Source: Mycobacterium sp. MFM001 (GTDB taxonomy: Bacteria; Actinomycetota; Actinomycetes; Mycobacteriales; Mycobacteriaceae). From it: 64,000 bases of DNA. Location: positions 603,335-667,334 of the forward strand of contig NZ_BFAB01000001.1 of NCBI RefSeq assembly GCF_003402475.1, in the 5' to 3' direction. The translations under genes were made by a program, and so were the position numbers. Position 1 is the stretch's first letter, and the number at the start of each line of letters is the position of its first letter. Of this stretch, positions 43,146 to 51,710 are shown in pieces. The notes under the pieces are model-generated. The model saw nothing but the letters and a program-made list of their open reading frames with translations. It was not told the origin of the DNA and did no database searches.

Positions 43146-43529
43146 ATGACGCCACCAGTGATTGAGCGTTGGACCGAGATCGTCGAGAACGGGCGGGTCG
43201 ACGAGCTGGACAGTCTGCTGGCCGAAGACGCCGTGTTCTACTCCCCGGCGGTCTTCACCCCGCAGGAAGGCCGGCAGAAGGCGGCGACCTACCTGCGGGC
43301 GGCGGTAAAAGTGTTCGGCGACAACGATTTCCATTACGTCGAGCAGTGGTATAAAGATCGCTCCGCCATCCTCGAGTTCGCCGCGACCATCGACGGCATC
43401 TACGTCAACGGGATCGACATGATCCACTGGAACGACGACGGGCAGATCGTATCGTTCAAAGTGATGTTGCGACCGCTCAAGGCATTACAGACGATCATGC
43501 CGGCGATGGCAGAACTGTTGCAGCAGTAA
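43146..43529 (+). CDS. NTF2/SnoaL-like protein
   Basis: This 127-residue protein has the cone-shaped NTF2-like fold pattern: helices at the N-terminus (PPVIERWTEIVENGRVDELDSLLAEDAVFYSP) and then beta strands with VEQWYKDRSAILEFAATIDG. Such proteins are small-molecule isomerases, hydrolases or binding proteins. GAGGA lies 7 nt before the ATG. The next gene starts 2 bp after its stop. Confidence 0.88.
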   Translation: MTPPVIERWTEIVENGRVDELDSLLAEDAVFYSPAVFTPQEGRQKAATYLRAAVKVFGDNDFHYVEQWYKDRSAILEFAATIDGIYVNGIDMIHWNDDGQIVSFKVMLRPLKALQTIMPAMAELLQQ

Positions 43530-43531
43530 GC

Positions 43532-43945
43532 GTGGCGGATCGACCGGCCCAACTGCGCGACGTGCACGAGATCGCCGCCGCGATGCCGTACGTGCGGCGC
43601 ATCGAAGGGCCGAAAGGCAATCCGATTTACCAGGTCGGCGGCAAGTCGTTCGTGTTCTTCCGCACCCCGCAGCCTGACGCTTCGGACCCCGAAACGGGCG
43701 AGCGCTACGCCGATGTGATCATGATCTGGGTGGACTCGGAGAGCGATAAGTTGGCGCTGGTGCAGGACCCGGATTCGCCGTTCTTCACCACCGACCGCTT
43801 CGACGACCATCCGTCGGTGTTGGTGCGGGCCAGCCGGCTGGCCGAGGTCAGTCGAACCGAGCTGACCGAACTCATCCAGGACGCATGGCTGTCGAGGGCG
43901 TCGACGCGCCGGGCGGCCCAGTGGCTGGCCGCTCATCGTCCGTAA
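43532..43945 (+). CDS. MmcQ/YjbR-family protein
   Basis: This 137-residue protein has the MmcQ/YjbR double-wing pattern (GNPIYQVGGKSFVFFRTPQP, FFTTDRFDDHPSVLVRASRLAEVSRTELTELIQDAW). The family resembles DNA-binding proteins, but no role is proven. It starts with GTG 2 bp after the previous gene and ends 18 bp before the methyltransferase. Confidence 0.85.
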   Translation: MADRPAQLRDVHEIAAAMPYVRRIEGPKGNPIYQVGGKSFVFFRTPQPDASDPETGERYADVIMIWVDSESDKLALVQDPDSPFFTTDRFDDHPSVLVRASRLAEVSRTELTELIQDAWLSRASTRRAAQWLAAHRP

Positions 43946-43963
43946 CGGCAGGAGGTAATGGCG

Positions 43964-44899
43964 ATGCCGAGAACCGACGACGACTCGTGGGACATCACCG
44001 AGAGCGTGGGATCGACCGCGCTCGGTGTCGCGGCGGCGCGTGCCGCGGAAACCGCCGCCGACAACCCGCTGATCCGCGACCCGTTCGCGCAGGTGTTCGT
44101 GGACGCGGCAGGCCGGGGAATGTGGAGCCTGTTCGCCGATCCCGCGCTGCAGGCTCAACTGATCGAGCGTGAACCCGAGCTTCGTACCCGGATGCAGGTG
44201 ATGGTCGACTTCATGGCCGTGCGGACGGCGTTCTTCGACGAATTCTTTCTTGACGCAGCGCAATCCGGCGTTCGGCAGATCGTGATTCTGGCGGCCGGTC
44301 TGGACGCGCGCGCCTGGCGGCTGCCGTGGCCGGATGCGACGACGGTGTATGAGCTTGACCAGGCAAAGGTGCTCGAATTCAAGTCGACAACATTGGCGCA
44401 ACAGGACGCTCGTCCGACGTCGCAGTTGGTGAACGTTCCGGTTGATCTACGGCAGGACTGGCCAACGGTCTTGCAGCGAGCGGGTTTTGACCCGTCCCGA
44501 CCTACTGCTTGGTCGGCCGAGGGGCTGGTCCGTTACCTGCCGGCGTGGGCGCAGGATCTGCTGTTCGAGCGCATCCATGCGCACAGCGCGGCGGGCAGCT
44601 GGCTAGCCGTCAACGCTCCCGCCCAGAATTTCCTCGACCCGGATCTCCTGGCCCGCCAGCGCGAACAGACACAACGTTTTCAGGCTGCGGCCGCGGAACT
44701 GCTTCACGCCGAGCTGCCCAACGCTGACGATCTCTGGTACCGCGAAGAGCGATCTGATCTCACGGAGTGGCTGCGTCAGCACGGCTGGCAGGTGTCGGCA
44801 ACCGGCATGGCCGAGATGCTGGCCCGTTATGACCGTGATGTTCCCGCCGAAGACGTAATGCCGCCAACGGTCTTCATCTCCGCGCAGCGGCCAGGCTGA
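43964..44899 (+). CDS. SAM-dependent methyltransferase (TIGR00027 family, Rv3767c type)
   Basis: This 311-residue protein belongs to the mycobacterial family of leucine carboxyl methyltransferase-like enzymes. It has [24 protein letters not shown] at the N-terminus, the SAM-binding [17 protein letters not shown] and the [17 protein letters not shown] segment. The methyl acceptor is unknown. ATG 43964 was preferred to 43958 because GGAGGT lies 7 nt before it and only 1 nt before the other. Confidence 0.9.
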   Translation: MPRTDDDSWDITESVGSTALGVAAARAAETAADNPLIRDPFAQVFVDAAGRGMWSLFADPALQAQLIEREPELRTRMQVMVDFMAVRTAFFDEFFLDAAQSGVRQIVILAAGLDARAWRLPWPDATTVYELDQAKVLEFKSTTLAQQDARPTSQLVNVPVDLRQDWPTVLQRAGFDPSRPTAWSAEGLVRYLPAWAQDLLFERIHAHSAAGSWLAVNAPAQNFLDPDLLARQREQTQRFQAAAAELLHAELPNADDLWYREERSDLTEWLRQHGWQVSATGMAEMLARYDRDVPAEDVMPPTVFISAQRPG

Positions 44900-44943
44900 C
44901 TTTGCGGCGTTTCGAAGCGCCGGAATGCGGGTAGGGCTGGCGG

Positions 44944-45090
44944 ATGAACAGCCCCACACCCGATCCGGCGCCTGAGCGCGGCACTCCGCCAGAATCACCC
45001 GAGCGGCTGACACCGGCGGAGCCACCGGAGCGGCTGACACCGCAAGAACCGCCCGAACGGTTGACTCCCGCAGAGCCGCCGGAGAAGTAA
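44944..45090 (+). CDS. 48-residue Pro/Glu-rich repeat micro-protein
   Basis: The peptide begins MNSPTPDPAPERGTPP and continues with three 9-residue units of the form E-P/S-P-E-R-L-T-P-A/Q, ending EPPEK. The three 27-nt units differ mostly at third codon positions (CGG CTG ACA CCG against CGG TTG ACT CCC), which suggests selection on the protein. It has no membrane segment or signal and should be unstructured. It follows the methyltransferase by 44 bp with only a weak ribosome site. Function unknown. Confidence 0.6.
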   Translation: MNSPTPDPAPERGTPPESPERLTPAEPPERLTPQEPPERLTPAEPPEK

Positions 45091-45166
45091 CACCGACGCA
45101 ATTCACGTCGCCGCGCTAGGAGCTGCCAAAAGCACGAACGGACCTGTTTAAGGCCCCTATCAGCTA

Positions 45167-45192
45167 GTGTTTGGAAATCTCCTTTCGGGGTA
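45167..45192 (+). promoter_or_regulatory. SigF-type promoter for two small membrane proteins
   Basis: GTGTTT (45167-45172) and GGGTAA (45188-45193) are 15 nt apart, close to GTTT-N15-GGGTA. The promoter elements also lie in an inverted repeat (AGTGTTT 45166-45172, AAACACT 45192-45198). Confidence 0.6.
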
Positions 45193-45234
45193 AACACTGG
45201 CCCAGAATTTGTGCCCGGACCAATGGAGGTCACT

Positions 45235-45486
45235 ATGCGGTACGGCGGAATTATCAGCGTCATTGTGCTGATTTGGCTGATCATCGGCGCGGTCGCCGTC
45301 TGGCAGCGCGGCTACTTCCAGAGCGAGGCAAAAAGCTGTGCCTCCGTTGGCAACATCGCGCTGACCGTGATCGCCGGGCCCTTGAACTACGCAGGCGTAA
45401 ACCCGAAAGTCAGTTGTCATTTGCCGGAACCCAGTTCGATGCCGGCAATCAACATCGAACAACTTGTTGGAATGGAGACATCATGA
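45235..45486 (+). CDS. Small membrane-anchored protein with a paired-cysteine extracellular domain
   Basis: This 83-residue protein has one N-terminal membrane helix (about 3-27) and then a soluble part with two cysteines (SEAKSCASVG and NPKVSCHLP) that could form a disulfide outside the cell. GGAGG lies before ATG 45235; two ATG codons upstream are less well placed. Its stop overlaps the next start (ATGA). I do not know the family. The SigF-type promoter upstream suggests stress expression. Confidence 0.75.
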   Translation: MRYGGIISVIVLIWLIIGAVAVWQRGYFQSEAKSCASVGNIALTVIAGPLNYAGVNPKVSCHLPEPSSMPAINIEQLVGMETS

Positions 45487-45638
45487 TCGTCCTCGGAATC
45501 ATCTTGCTGGTCCTCGGATATTTTCTGACGGTGCCGGTTTTGGAGGTGCTCGGCATCATCCTGTTGGTCATCGGCGCGGTGTTCTGGATCATGGGCAGCG
45601 TCGGGCGTCCGGTCGCCGGCCGGAGATATTGGTACTGA
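45483..45638 (+). CDS. 51-residue hydrophobic membrane protein
   Basis: The protein is two hydrophobic helices in tandem (MIVLGIILLVLGYFL and VLGIILLVIGAVFWI) with a short basic tail (RPVAGRRYWY). The two helices repeat the GIILLV pattern, so it is probably a hairpin in the membrane. It is coupled to the previous gene by an ATGA overlap and shares the SigF-type promoter. Small proteins of this kind are common in actinobacteria; role unknown. Confidence 0.75.
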   Translation: MIVLGIILLVLGYFLTVPVLEVLGIILLVIGAVFWIMGSVGRPVAGRRYWY

Positions 45639-45716
45639 CCCGCGCCTGATCTGCTCACAGCGCGCGCATAGGATTGGCACAGCATCGACTCAGTCCGGTG
45701 CGCATACTAGAAAGCT

Positions 45717-46451
45717 GTGAGCCAACCTTCAGCGGAGCGCGTGGTGATGCGCCGTGCGGACGGCAATCCGATCAACGTGCTCGTGGTCGACGACGAAGCC
45801 GTGCTGGCCGAGATGGTGTCGATGGCGCTGCGCTACGAAGGTTGGAACATCGCCACCGCCGGGGACGGCACCTCGGCATTGGAGGCCGCGCGCAAGCAGC
45901 GGCCGGACGTCGTCGTCCTCGACGTGATGCTGCCCGACATGAGCGGGCTGGACGTGTTACGCAAACTGCGCGAACACAATCCGCAACTGCCCGTGCTGCT
46001 GCTCACCGCCAAGGACGCGGTGGAAGACCGCATCGCAGGGTTGACCGCCGGCGGCGACGACTACGTCACCAAGCCGTTCAGCCTCGAAGAGGTGGTGTTG
46101 CGGCTGCGGGCCTTGCTGCGGCGCACCGGCGTGACGACGGTCGACAGCGGCGCGCAAATCGTTGTCGGCGACTTGGTGCTCGACGAGGACAGCCACGAGG
46201 TCACCCGCGCCGGTGAGCCGATCTCGTTGACCTCCACCGAGTTCGAGCTGCTGCGCTTCATGATGCGCAACGCCAAGCGGGTATTGAGCAAGGCGCAGAT
46301 TCTGGACCGGGTGTGGAGCTATGACTTCGGCGGCCGGTCCAACATCGTCGAGCTGTACATCTCGTACCTGCGCAAGAAGATCGACAACGGGCGCGAGCCC
46401 ATGATCCACACTCTGCGCGGCGCAGGCTATGTCCTCAAGCCGGCCCGCTAG
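45717..46451 (+). CDS. tcrX: OmpR-family response regulator TcrX
   Basis: This 244-residue regulator has a receiver domain with phospho-accepting Asp in VVVLDVMLPDMSG, the conserved Lys in YVTKPF, and a C-terminal winged-helix DNA-binding domain (LTSTEFELLRFMMRNAKRVLSK, RKKIDNGREPMIHTLRGAGYVLKP). It matches TcrX (Rv3765c), the partner of kinase TcrY, linked to low iron and starvation in M. tuberculosis. It starts with GTG. A CATACTAG stretch lies just upstream as a possible -10 region. Confidence 0.94.
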   Translation: MSQPSAERVVMRRADGNPINVLVVDDEAVLAEMVSMALRYEGWNIATAGDGTSALEAARKQRPDVVVLDVMLPDMSGLDVLRKLREHNPQLPVLLLTAKDAVEDRIAGLTAGGDDYVTKPFSLEEVVLRLRALLRRTGVTTVDSGAQIVVGDLVLDEDSHEVTRAGEPISLTSTEFELLRFMMRNAKRVLSKAQILDRVWSYDFGGRSNIVELYISYLRKKIDNGREPMIHTLRGAGYVLKPAR

Positions 46452-47925
46452 CGTGCGGCGGGCCTGGTCACTTCGGGTCCGGCTGCTGGTCGGCCAGGTC
46501 ATCGTGCTGATGATCGCCTGCGTCGGAATCGGCGCGGTGACCGAGCTCGCGTTGTACCGGTATCTGGTCGGCCAACTCGACGTGCAGGTGCACGAGGCGT
46601 CGCATCGGTCGGTGCGCATGTTCGGCGAACCACCACCGCCGCCGGTGCCGTGGCATCATCACCGCGCTCCGAGGCCCGGCCCGGGTCCCGAATTTCTCGA
46701 CGCGCCGGGCCAACCGGTCGGCATGGTGGCCGCCGTGGTCAGTGGTGGCAGGACCGTCGACGCCGGATACCTGACCACGACGGGTTCGCGAGCTGCCTTG
46801 TCGGACAAAGCCAAAGACCAATTGGATGCGGTCGTGCCGAACCGCACACCGGTGACGCGGGATCTCGACGGCCTCGGCCGCTACCGTGTGATCGCGGCCC
46901 CCGCGCGGCATGGCGGCGAGGTCATCGTCACCGGGCTGTCGATGTCCAACGTGGACGCCACGATGATCCGGGTGCTGTTGATCTTCGGGGTGGTCACCGT
47001 GATCGCGTTGGCCGCGGCGACCACCGCCGGCATCGTGATCATCCGGCGCGCCCTGGCCCCGCTGCGGCGCGTCTCGCAAACCGCGAGCAAGGTCGTCGAC
47101 CTGCCACTGGACCGCGGCGAGGTGGCGCTGCCGGTGCGGGTGCCCGAACCCGACGCCAACCCGTACACCGAGGTGGGCCAGCTCGGGTCGGCGGTGAACC
47201 GGATGCTCGACCACATCGCCGCGGCGCTGTCTACCCGGCAGGCCAGCGAGACCCGGGTGCGCCAGTTCGTCGCCGACGCCAGCCACGAACTGCGCACTCC
47301 GCTCGCCGCGATCCGCGGCTATACCGAACTGGCGCAACGGGTTCGGGACGACACAGACGCGGTGGCGCACGCAATGAGCCGCGTGCAATCCGAGACCGAG
47401 CGCATGACCCGCCTCGTGGAGGACCTGCTGCTGCTGGCCCGGCTGGATTCCGGCCGGCCGTTGGAGCGTGAACCGGTGGACCTGTCCCGCGTGGCGGTCG
47501 ACGCGGTCAGCGATGCGCACGTCGCCGGGCCGGATCATCAGTGGGAGCTCGACCTGCCCGACGAGCCGGTGACGGTTGCCGGCGATGCGGCCCGGCTGCA
47601 TCAGGTCCTGACGAACCTGCTCACCAACGCCCGCATCCATACCGGGCCGGGAACCGTTGTGACGACGGGCTTGAGCGTCGACACGACGCATGCGGTGCTC
47701 ACGGTGACCGACAACGGCCCGGGGATCCCCGAAACGTTGCAGTCGGAGGTGTTCGAGCGGTTCGCCCGCGGCGACACCTCCCGCTCCCGCAAAGGCGGCA
47801 GCACGGGGCTGGGCCTGGCGATCGTGTCGGCGGTGGTCAAGGCGCACGACGGCACCATCGATGTGCAAAGTGCGCCGGGCCACACGGAATTCACTGTGCG
47901 ACTGCCGCTCACAGCCGACGCATAG
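46429..47925 (+). CDS. tcrY: Sensor histidine kinase TcrY
   Basis: This 498-residue kinase has two membrane helices (about 18-40 and 175-205) around an extracellular sensor loop with a His/Pro-rich stretch (PPPPVPWHHHRAP). A HAMP domain, the H box ASHELRTPLAAIRG and an HATPase domain with N, G1 (TDNGPGIP) and G2 (GLGLAI) boxes follow. The His-rich loop could bind metal; this is inference. ATG 46429 overlaps tcrX by 23 nt; GTG 46453 is the alternative. Confidence 0.93.
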   Translation: MSSSRPASVRRAWSLRVRLLVGQVIVLMIACVGIGAVTELALYRYLVGQLDVQVHEASHRSVRMFGEPPPPPVPWHHHRAPRPGPGPEFLDAPGQPVGMVAAVVSGGRTVDAGYLTTTGSRAALSDKAKDQLDAVVPNRTPVTRDLDGLGRYRVIAAPARHGGEVIVTGLSMSNVDATMIRVLLIFGVVTVIALAAATTAGIVIIRRALAPLRRVSQTASKVVDLPLDRGEVALPVRVPEPDANPYTEVGQLGSAVNRMLDHIAAALSTRQASETRVRQFVADASHELRTPLAAIRGYTELAQRVRDDTDAVAHAMSRVQSETERMTRLVEDLLLLARLDSGRPLEREPVDLSRVAVDAVSDAHVAGPDHQWELDLPDEPVTVAGDAARLHQVLTNLLTNARIHTGPGTVVTTGLSVDTTHAVLTVTDNGPGIPETLQSEVFERFARGDTSRSRKGGSTGLGLAIVSAVVKAHDGTIDVQSAPGHTEFTVRLPLTADA

Positions 47926-47970
47926 CCGCTACCCACTGCAACCCCACAACCACCGCCGACGATCGAAGGC

Positions 47971-49236
47971 ATGACCACGATCGCATTGACCGGTGAGCAG
48001 GCACGCGCCGATCTCGCAGCCAAAGCCCGGCCCAACGCCGCCCTGATCGCCGCGGAGCGCGGCGTACCGGTGCTCGACATCGTCGTGCCGGTATACAACG
48101 AGCAAGCGGCCCTTGCGGATTCGATTCACCGCCTACACCATCACCTGACCCACGACTTTCCGTTCACCTTCCGGATCACGATCGCCGACAACGCCAGCGT
48201 GGATGCCACTCCGCAGATCGCGGCCGCATTGGCCGACGAACTCGCCGAGGTGCGGGCAATCCGGCTGGAGCAGAAGGGCCGTGGTCGGGCCCTGCACGCG
48301 GTGTGGGAAACCTCCGATGCGCCGGTACTGGCCTACATGGACGTCGACCTGTCGACCGACCTCGCCGCGCTGGCCCCGCTGGTGGCGCCGCTGATCTCGG
48401 GGCATTCCGACCTGGCGATCGGGACACGGCTCGACCACGGCTCACGGGTCGTGAGAGGCGCCAAGCGCGAGGTGATTTCGCGCTGCTACAACCTGATCCT
48501 GCGCTCGATGTTGGCCGCCCGGTTCTCCGACGCCCAGTGCGGCTTCAAGGCAATCCGCTCGGACGTCGCGCGACGGCTGCTGCCGTACGTGCGCGACACG
48601 GGTTGGTTCTTCGACACCGAGTTGCTGGTGTTAGCCGAACGCAGCGGGTTGCGAATCCACGAGGTCCCGGTGGATTGGATCGACGACCCGGACAGCCGGG
48701 TCGACATCGTCGCGACGGCGTTGGCCGACCTCAAGGGAATCGCCAGGCTGCTCAAAGGCTTTGCGCGCGGCGAGATACCGGTCCAGGCGATCGGCGCGCA
48801 GTTCGGTCGCGGCGCCGGTGCGTCTCGATCGTTGCTGGGTCAGGCGGTGCATTTTTGTGTGATCGGCGTTCTCAGCACGCTGGCATACCTGGCGCTGTTC
48901 CTGTTGCTGCGGCCGCTGGGCGCGCAGCCCGCTAACCTGGTCGCTCTGTTGGTGACGGCCCTGGCCAACACGGCGGCCAACCGCCGGTTCACGTTCGGGG
49001 TGCGCGGTCGTGCGGGAGCGGCCCGCCACCAGTTCGAGGGTCTGGTGGTGTTCGCGGTGGGCTTGGCGCTGACCAGTGGTGCGCTGGCCATGCTGCACAA
49101 CGTCACCGATCCGCCGCGGCTGCTCGAGCTCGTCGTGTTGGTGCTGGCCAATCTGGCCGCGACCGTCGTTCGATTCGTACTACTGCGCGGATGGGTCTTT
49201 CATCCCCGTCGCGCCGGCAAGGAGGAACTGCGATGA
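47971..49236 (+). CDS. Bifunctional glycosyltransferase family 2 / GtrA membrane protein
   Basis: This 421-residue protein fuses an N-terminal dolichyl-phosphate-mannose-synthase-like GT2 domain (about 25-260; DIVVPVYNEQAALADSI and the metal motif MDVDLSTD) with a C-terminal GtrA domain of four helices (about 285-410). It probably makes a polyprenyl-phosphate sugar on the inner side and helps flip it. The next gene, a GT-C transferase, would use this donor outside. It lies 45 bp after tcrY, so TcrXY may control it. Confidence 0.88.
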   Translation: MTTIALTGEQARADLAAKARPNAALIAAERGVPVLDIVVPVYNEQAALADSIHRLHHHLTHDFPFTFRITIADNASVDATPQIAAALADELAEVRAIRLEQKGRGRALHAVWETSDAPVLAYMDVDLSTDLAALAPLVAPLISGHSDLAIGTRLDHGSRVVRGAKREVISRCYNLILRSMLAARFSDAQCGFKAIRSDVARRLLPYVRDTGWFFDTELLVLAERSGLRIHEVPVDWIDDPDSRVDIVATALADLKGIARLLKGFARGEIPVQAIGAQFGRGAGASRSLLGQAVHFCVIGVLSTLAYLALFLLLRPLGAQPANLVALLVTALANTAANRRFTFGVRGRAGAARHQFEGLVVFAVGLALTSGALAMLHNVTDPPRLLELVVLVLANLAATVVRFVLLRGWVFHPRRAGKEELR

Positions 49237-51113
49237 CGCTGGTGGCAGACGTTGCGCCGTCGGAGGTTTCGGCTCCGGTCGCGTACTCGCGGCGACCGCA
49301 ATGGGAGCGGCGTGCGTTGTGGGGGCTGCTGGCCGCGACGGCGCTGCTCTACGTGTGGGGTCTGAGCGCGGTTGGCTATGCCAACGAGTTCTACGCCGCC
49401 GCCGTACAGGCAGGCACGCAGAGCTGGAAGGCGCTGTTCTTCGGCTCGCTGGATCCGGGAAACGCGATCACCGTCGACAAGCCGCCGGCAGCGATGTGGG
49501 TGATGGGATTGTCGGCGAGGCTCTTCGGCTTCAACGCATGGTCGATGCTGGTGCCGCAGGCGCTGATGGGTGTCGGTTCGGTGGCCTTGCTGCACGGCGC
49601 TGTGCGACGGGCCAGTGGACCGGCCGCCGGCCTGCTGGCCGGGGCGGTGCTGGCGCTGACACCGGTGGCGGCCTTGATGTTTCGCTACAACAACCCGGAC
49701 GCGCTGCTGGTCCTGTTGCTGGTTGCCGCCGGCTACTGCACGGTCCGCGCGCTCGACGGGTCGTCCGGCCGGTGGCTTGCGCTCGCCGGAACCGCGATCG
49801 GGTTCGCTTTTCTGACCAAGATGATGGAGGCCTTCCTGGTGGTGCCGGCGCTGGCGTTGGCGGTGCTGGTCGCCGCTCCGGGTTCGCTGTGGAAGCGGAT
49901 CGGCAGCCTGCTGGTCGGCTTGACGGCCATCGTGGTCTCGGGCGGCTGGCTGGTTGCCCTGGTAAGCCTGTGGCCCAAGGATTCTCGGCCCTACATCGGC
50001 GGCTCCACCGACAACAGCCTGCTGCAGCTCGCGATGGCCTACAACGGCGTCGGCCGGGTGCTGGGCGGGGACGGCAACCACGGCCCGAGCGCCAAACCGG
50101 GCGGCGGATCCCCGATGTTCGGTGGCGGGCCGGGCATCACAAGGATGTTCGGGACGTCGATGGGGACCGAGATTTCCTGGTTGCTGCCCGCTGCCCTGAT
50201 CGGACTGATCGCAATGTTGTGGTTCGTGCGGTCCGCACCGCGAACCAGCCGGCTGCGGGCAGGGCTGTTGCTGTGGGGCGGGTGGCTGTTGGTGACCGCG
50301 CTGGTGTTCAGCTACATGCAGGGCATCATGCACCCCTACTACACCGTTGCGCTGGCGCCCGCGGTCGCCGCCGTCGTGGCGATCGCCGCCCGGGAACTGT
50401 GGCGCGGCAGGCAATTCGCGTCGTCGCGGGTTGTGCTGAGCGCCATGGTCTTTGCGACCGGAGTGTGGGACTTCGTCCTGCTGGACCGCACACCGGAGTG
50501 GCTGCCGTGGCTGCGTTGGACCCTGCTTCTCGGCACGATTGCCGTGGCGGCCGCGCTGCTGATCGGCCGGCCGCTGCGCCGATACCCCGCCGTGCTGGCC
50601 GCGGCCGGGCTGCTGTTCGGGTTGGGCGGCACTGCGGCATACACCGTCGAAGCAGTCGCGGTCTATCACGGCGGCGCAATCCCGCGGTCGGGGCCGGCGC
50701 ACGCGTCGGACCGCGACCACGGCGGTCCGGGACCGCGGCCTGGCGACAACAAAGCCCTGGACGCGCTACTGTTGACGGCCGCCGACAAGCGTTGGGCCGC
50801 AGCAACTATCGGCTCACACCTGACCGACAGCCTCGAGCTGAGTACCGGCACGTCGGTGATGGCGATCGGTGGCTTCAGCGGCCAGGACAACTCACCGACG
50901 TTGGCGCAGTTTCAGCGGTACGTCGCCGACGGCCAGATTCGCTACTTCATCCCCGATGACGGTCGCGGGCATCCGGGTGGACCCGGTGGTCCGCGGAAAC
51001 CCGCCGGCACCGCCGCCGCGATTACGGAATGGGTCAAGGCGCACTACCGCCCGCAGAATGTAGGCGGTGCAACCGTTTACGATCTTGCCGCTCAGGCTGC
51101 TACGGGCAGGTGA
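49233..51113 (+). CDS. ArnT/GT39-like membrane glycosyltransferase (YkcB type)
   Basis: This 626-residue protein has about 12 hydrophobic helices and the GT39/PMT-like segment LFFGSLDPGNAITVDKPPAAMWVMGLSARLFG. A flexible Gly/Pro/His-rich linker (RSGPAHASDRDHGGPGPRPG) and a soluble C-terminal domain follow. It should move a sugar from a polyprenyl-phosphate donor to an extracytoplasmic acceptor not known here. AAGGAGG precedes the ATG, which overlaps the previous stop (ATGA). It converges with lpqH by 14 bp. Confidence 0.88.
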   Translation: MTLVADVAPSEVSAPVAYSRRPQWERRALWGLLAATALLYVWGLSAVGYANEFYAAAVQAGTQSWKALFFGSLDPGNAITVDKPPAAMWVMGLSARLFGFNAWSMLVPQALMGVGSVALLHGAVRRASGPAAGLLAGAVLALTPVAALMFRYNNPDALLVLLLVAAGYCTVRALDGSSGRWLALAGTAIGFAFLTKMMEAFLVVPALALAVLVAAPGSLWKRIGSLLVGLTAIVVSGGWLVALVSLWPKDSRPYIGGSTDNSLLQLAMAYNGVGRVLGGDGNHGPSAKPGGGSPMFGGGPGITRMFGTSMGTEISWLLPAALIGLIAMLWFVRSAPRTSRLRAGLLLWGGWLLVTALVFSYMQGIMHPYYTVALAPAVAAVVAIAARELWRGRQFASSRVVLSAMVFATGVWDFVLLDRTPEWLPWLRWTLLLGTIAVAAALLIGRPLRRYPAVLAAAGLLFGLGGTAAYTVEAVAVYHGGAIPRSGPAHASDRDHGGPGPRPGDNKALDALLLTAADKRWAAATIGSHLTDSLELSTGTSVMAIGGFSGQDNSPTLAQFQRYVADGQIRYFIPDDGRGHPGGPGGPRKPAGTAAAITEWVKAHYRPQNVGGATVYDLAAQAATGR

Positions 51114-51546
51114 CGTCGACCTCGAACGGCTTGCTCACCATGCCTGCCATGGGATTTGACGGATCCACGCCGGTCGCCGTCCCGGTGAACTTGTAGCCGT
51201 CGCCGTCCTTCGAGGCTTGGGCGCTGGCTCCGGGACTGCCCTGCTGGTAAGCAAGGTTCACACCGTTGACAGTGCCCAATGCGATCTGGTGAACCACGGG
51301 CGGATTGGCGTCGGTGGCCTGGACTGCGACGGCGTTGGACGAGCCAGGCTGACCGATCCCGATCTGGAGTTCGCCCGCCGCCTTTTGGCAGGTGACCTGA
51401 CCCTTGGCGTTCTGATCCTGGCCGTCGACCACCACCTTGGCGTGGCCCTTGGTGCTGACCTTCTGGCCTCCACCGCCGGAACAGCCCGTCAAGCCCGTGA
51501 CGACGATCGCCGTCGCTGCTGCAGCGATCGTTACTGAACGTTTCAC
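51100..51546 (-). CDS. lpqH: 19-kDa lipoprotein antigen LpqH
   Basis: LpqH is a surface lipoglycoprotein and TLR2 ligand of mycobacteria. The 148-residue protein has a signal peptide ending in LTGC (lipidated Cys22), a Gly/Ser linker and a beta-rich domain with cysteines in QVTCQKA and at the C-terminus (DVTCP), as in Rv3763. The start is GTG 51546 with AAAGGAG upstream. Confidence 0.95.
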   Translation of the reverse strand: MKRSVTIAAAATAIVVTGLTGCSGGGGQKVSTKGHAKVVVDGQDQNAKGQVTCQKAAGELQIGIGQPGSSNAVAVQATDANPPVVHQIALGTVNGVNLAYQQGSPGASAQASKDGDGYKFTGTATGVDPSNPMAGMVSKPFEVDVTCP

Positions 51547-51710
51547 CCGTGCTCCTTTGTCGTTTCGGCGGCCCGATATTGACGGACCGTTTCGGCAGTA
51601 TGCAGCTCGGCGGGATCGGGAACATCGGATTCGGCAAAATTTAATTTCCAGGTCACAGAGCCATTTCCGCTCCGATTTCGGTCCGACGTAGATGAATTGC
51701 TGGCAGTGTT

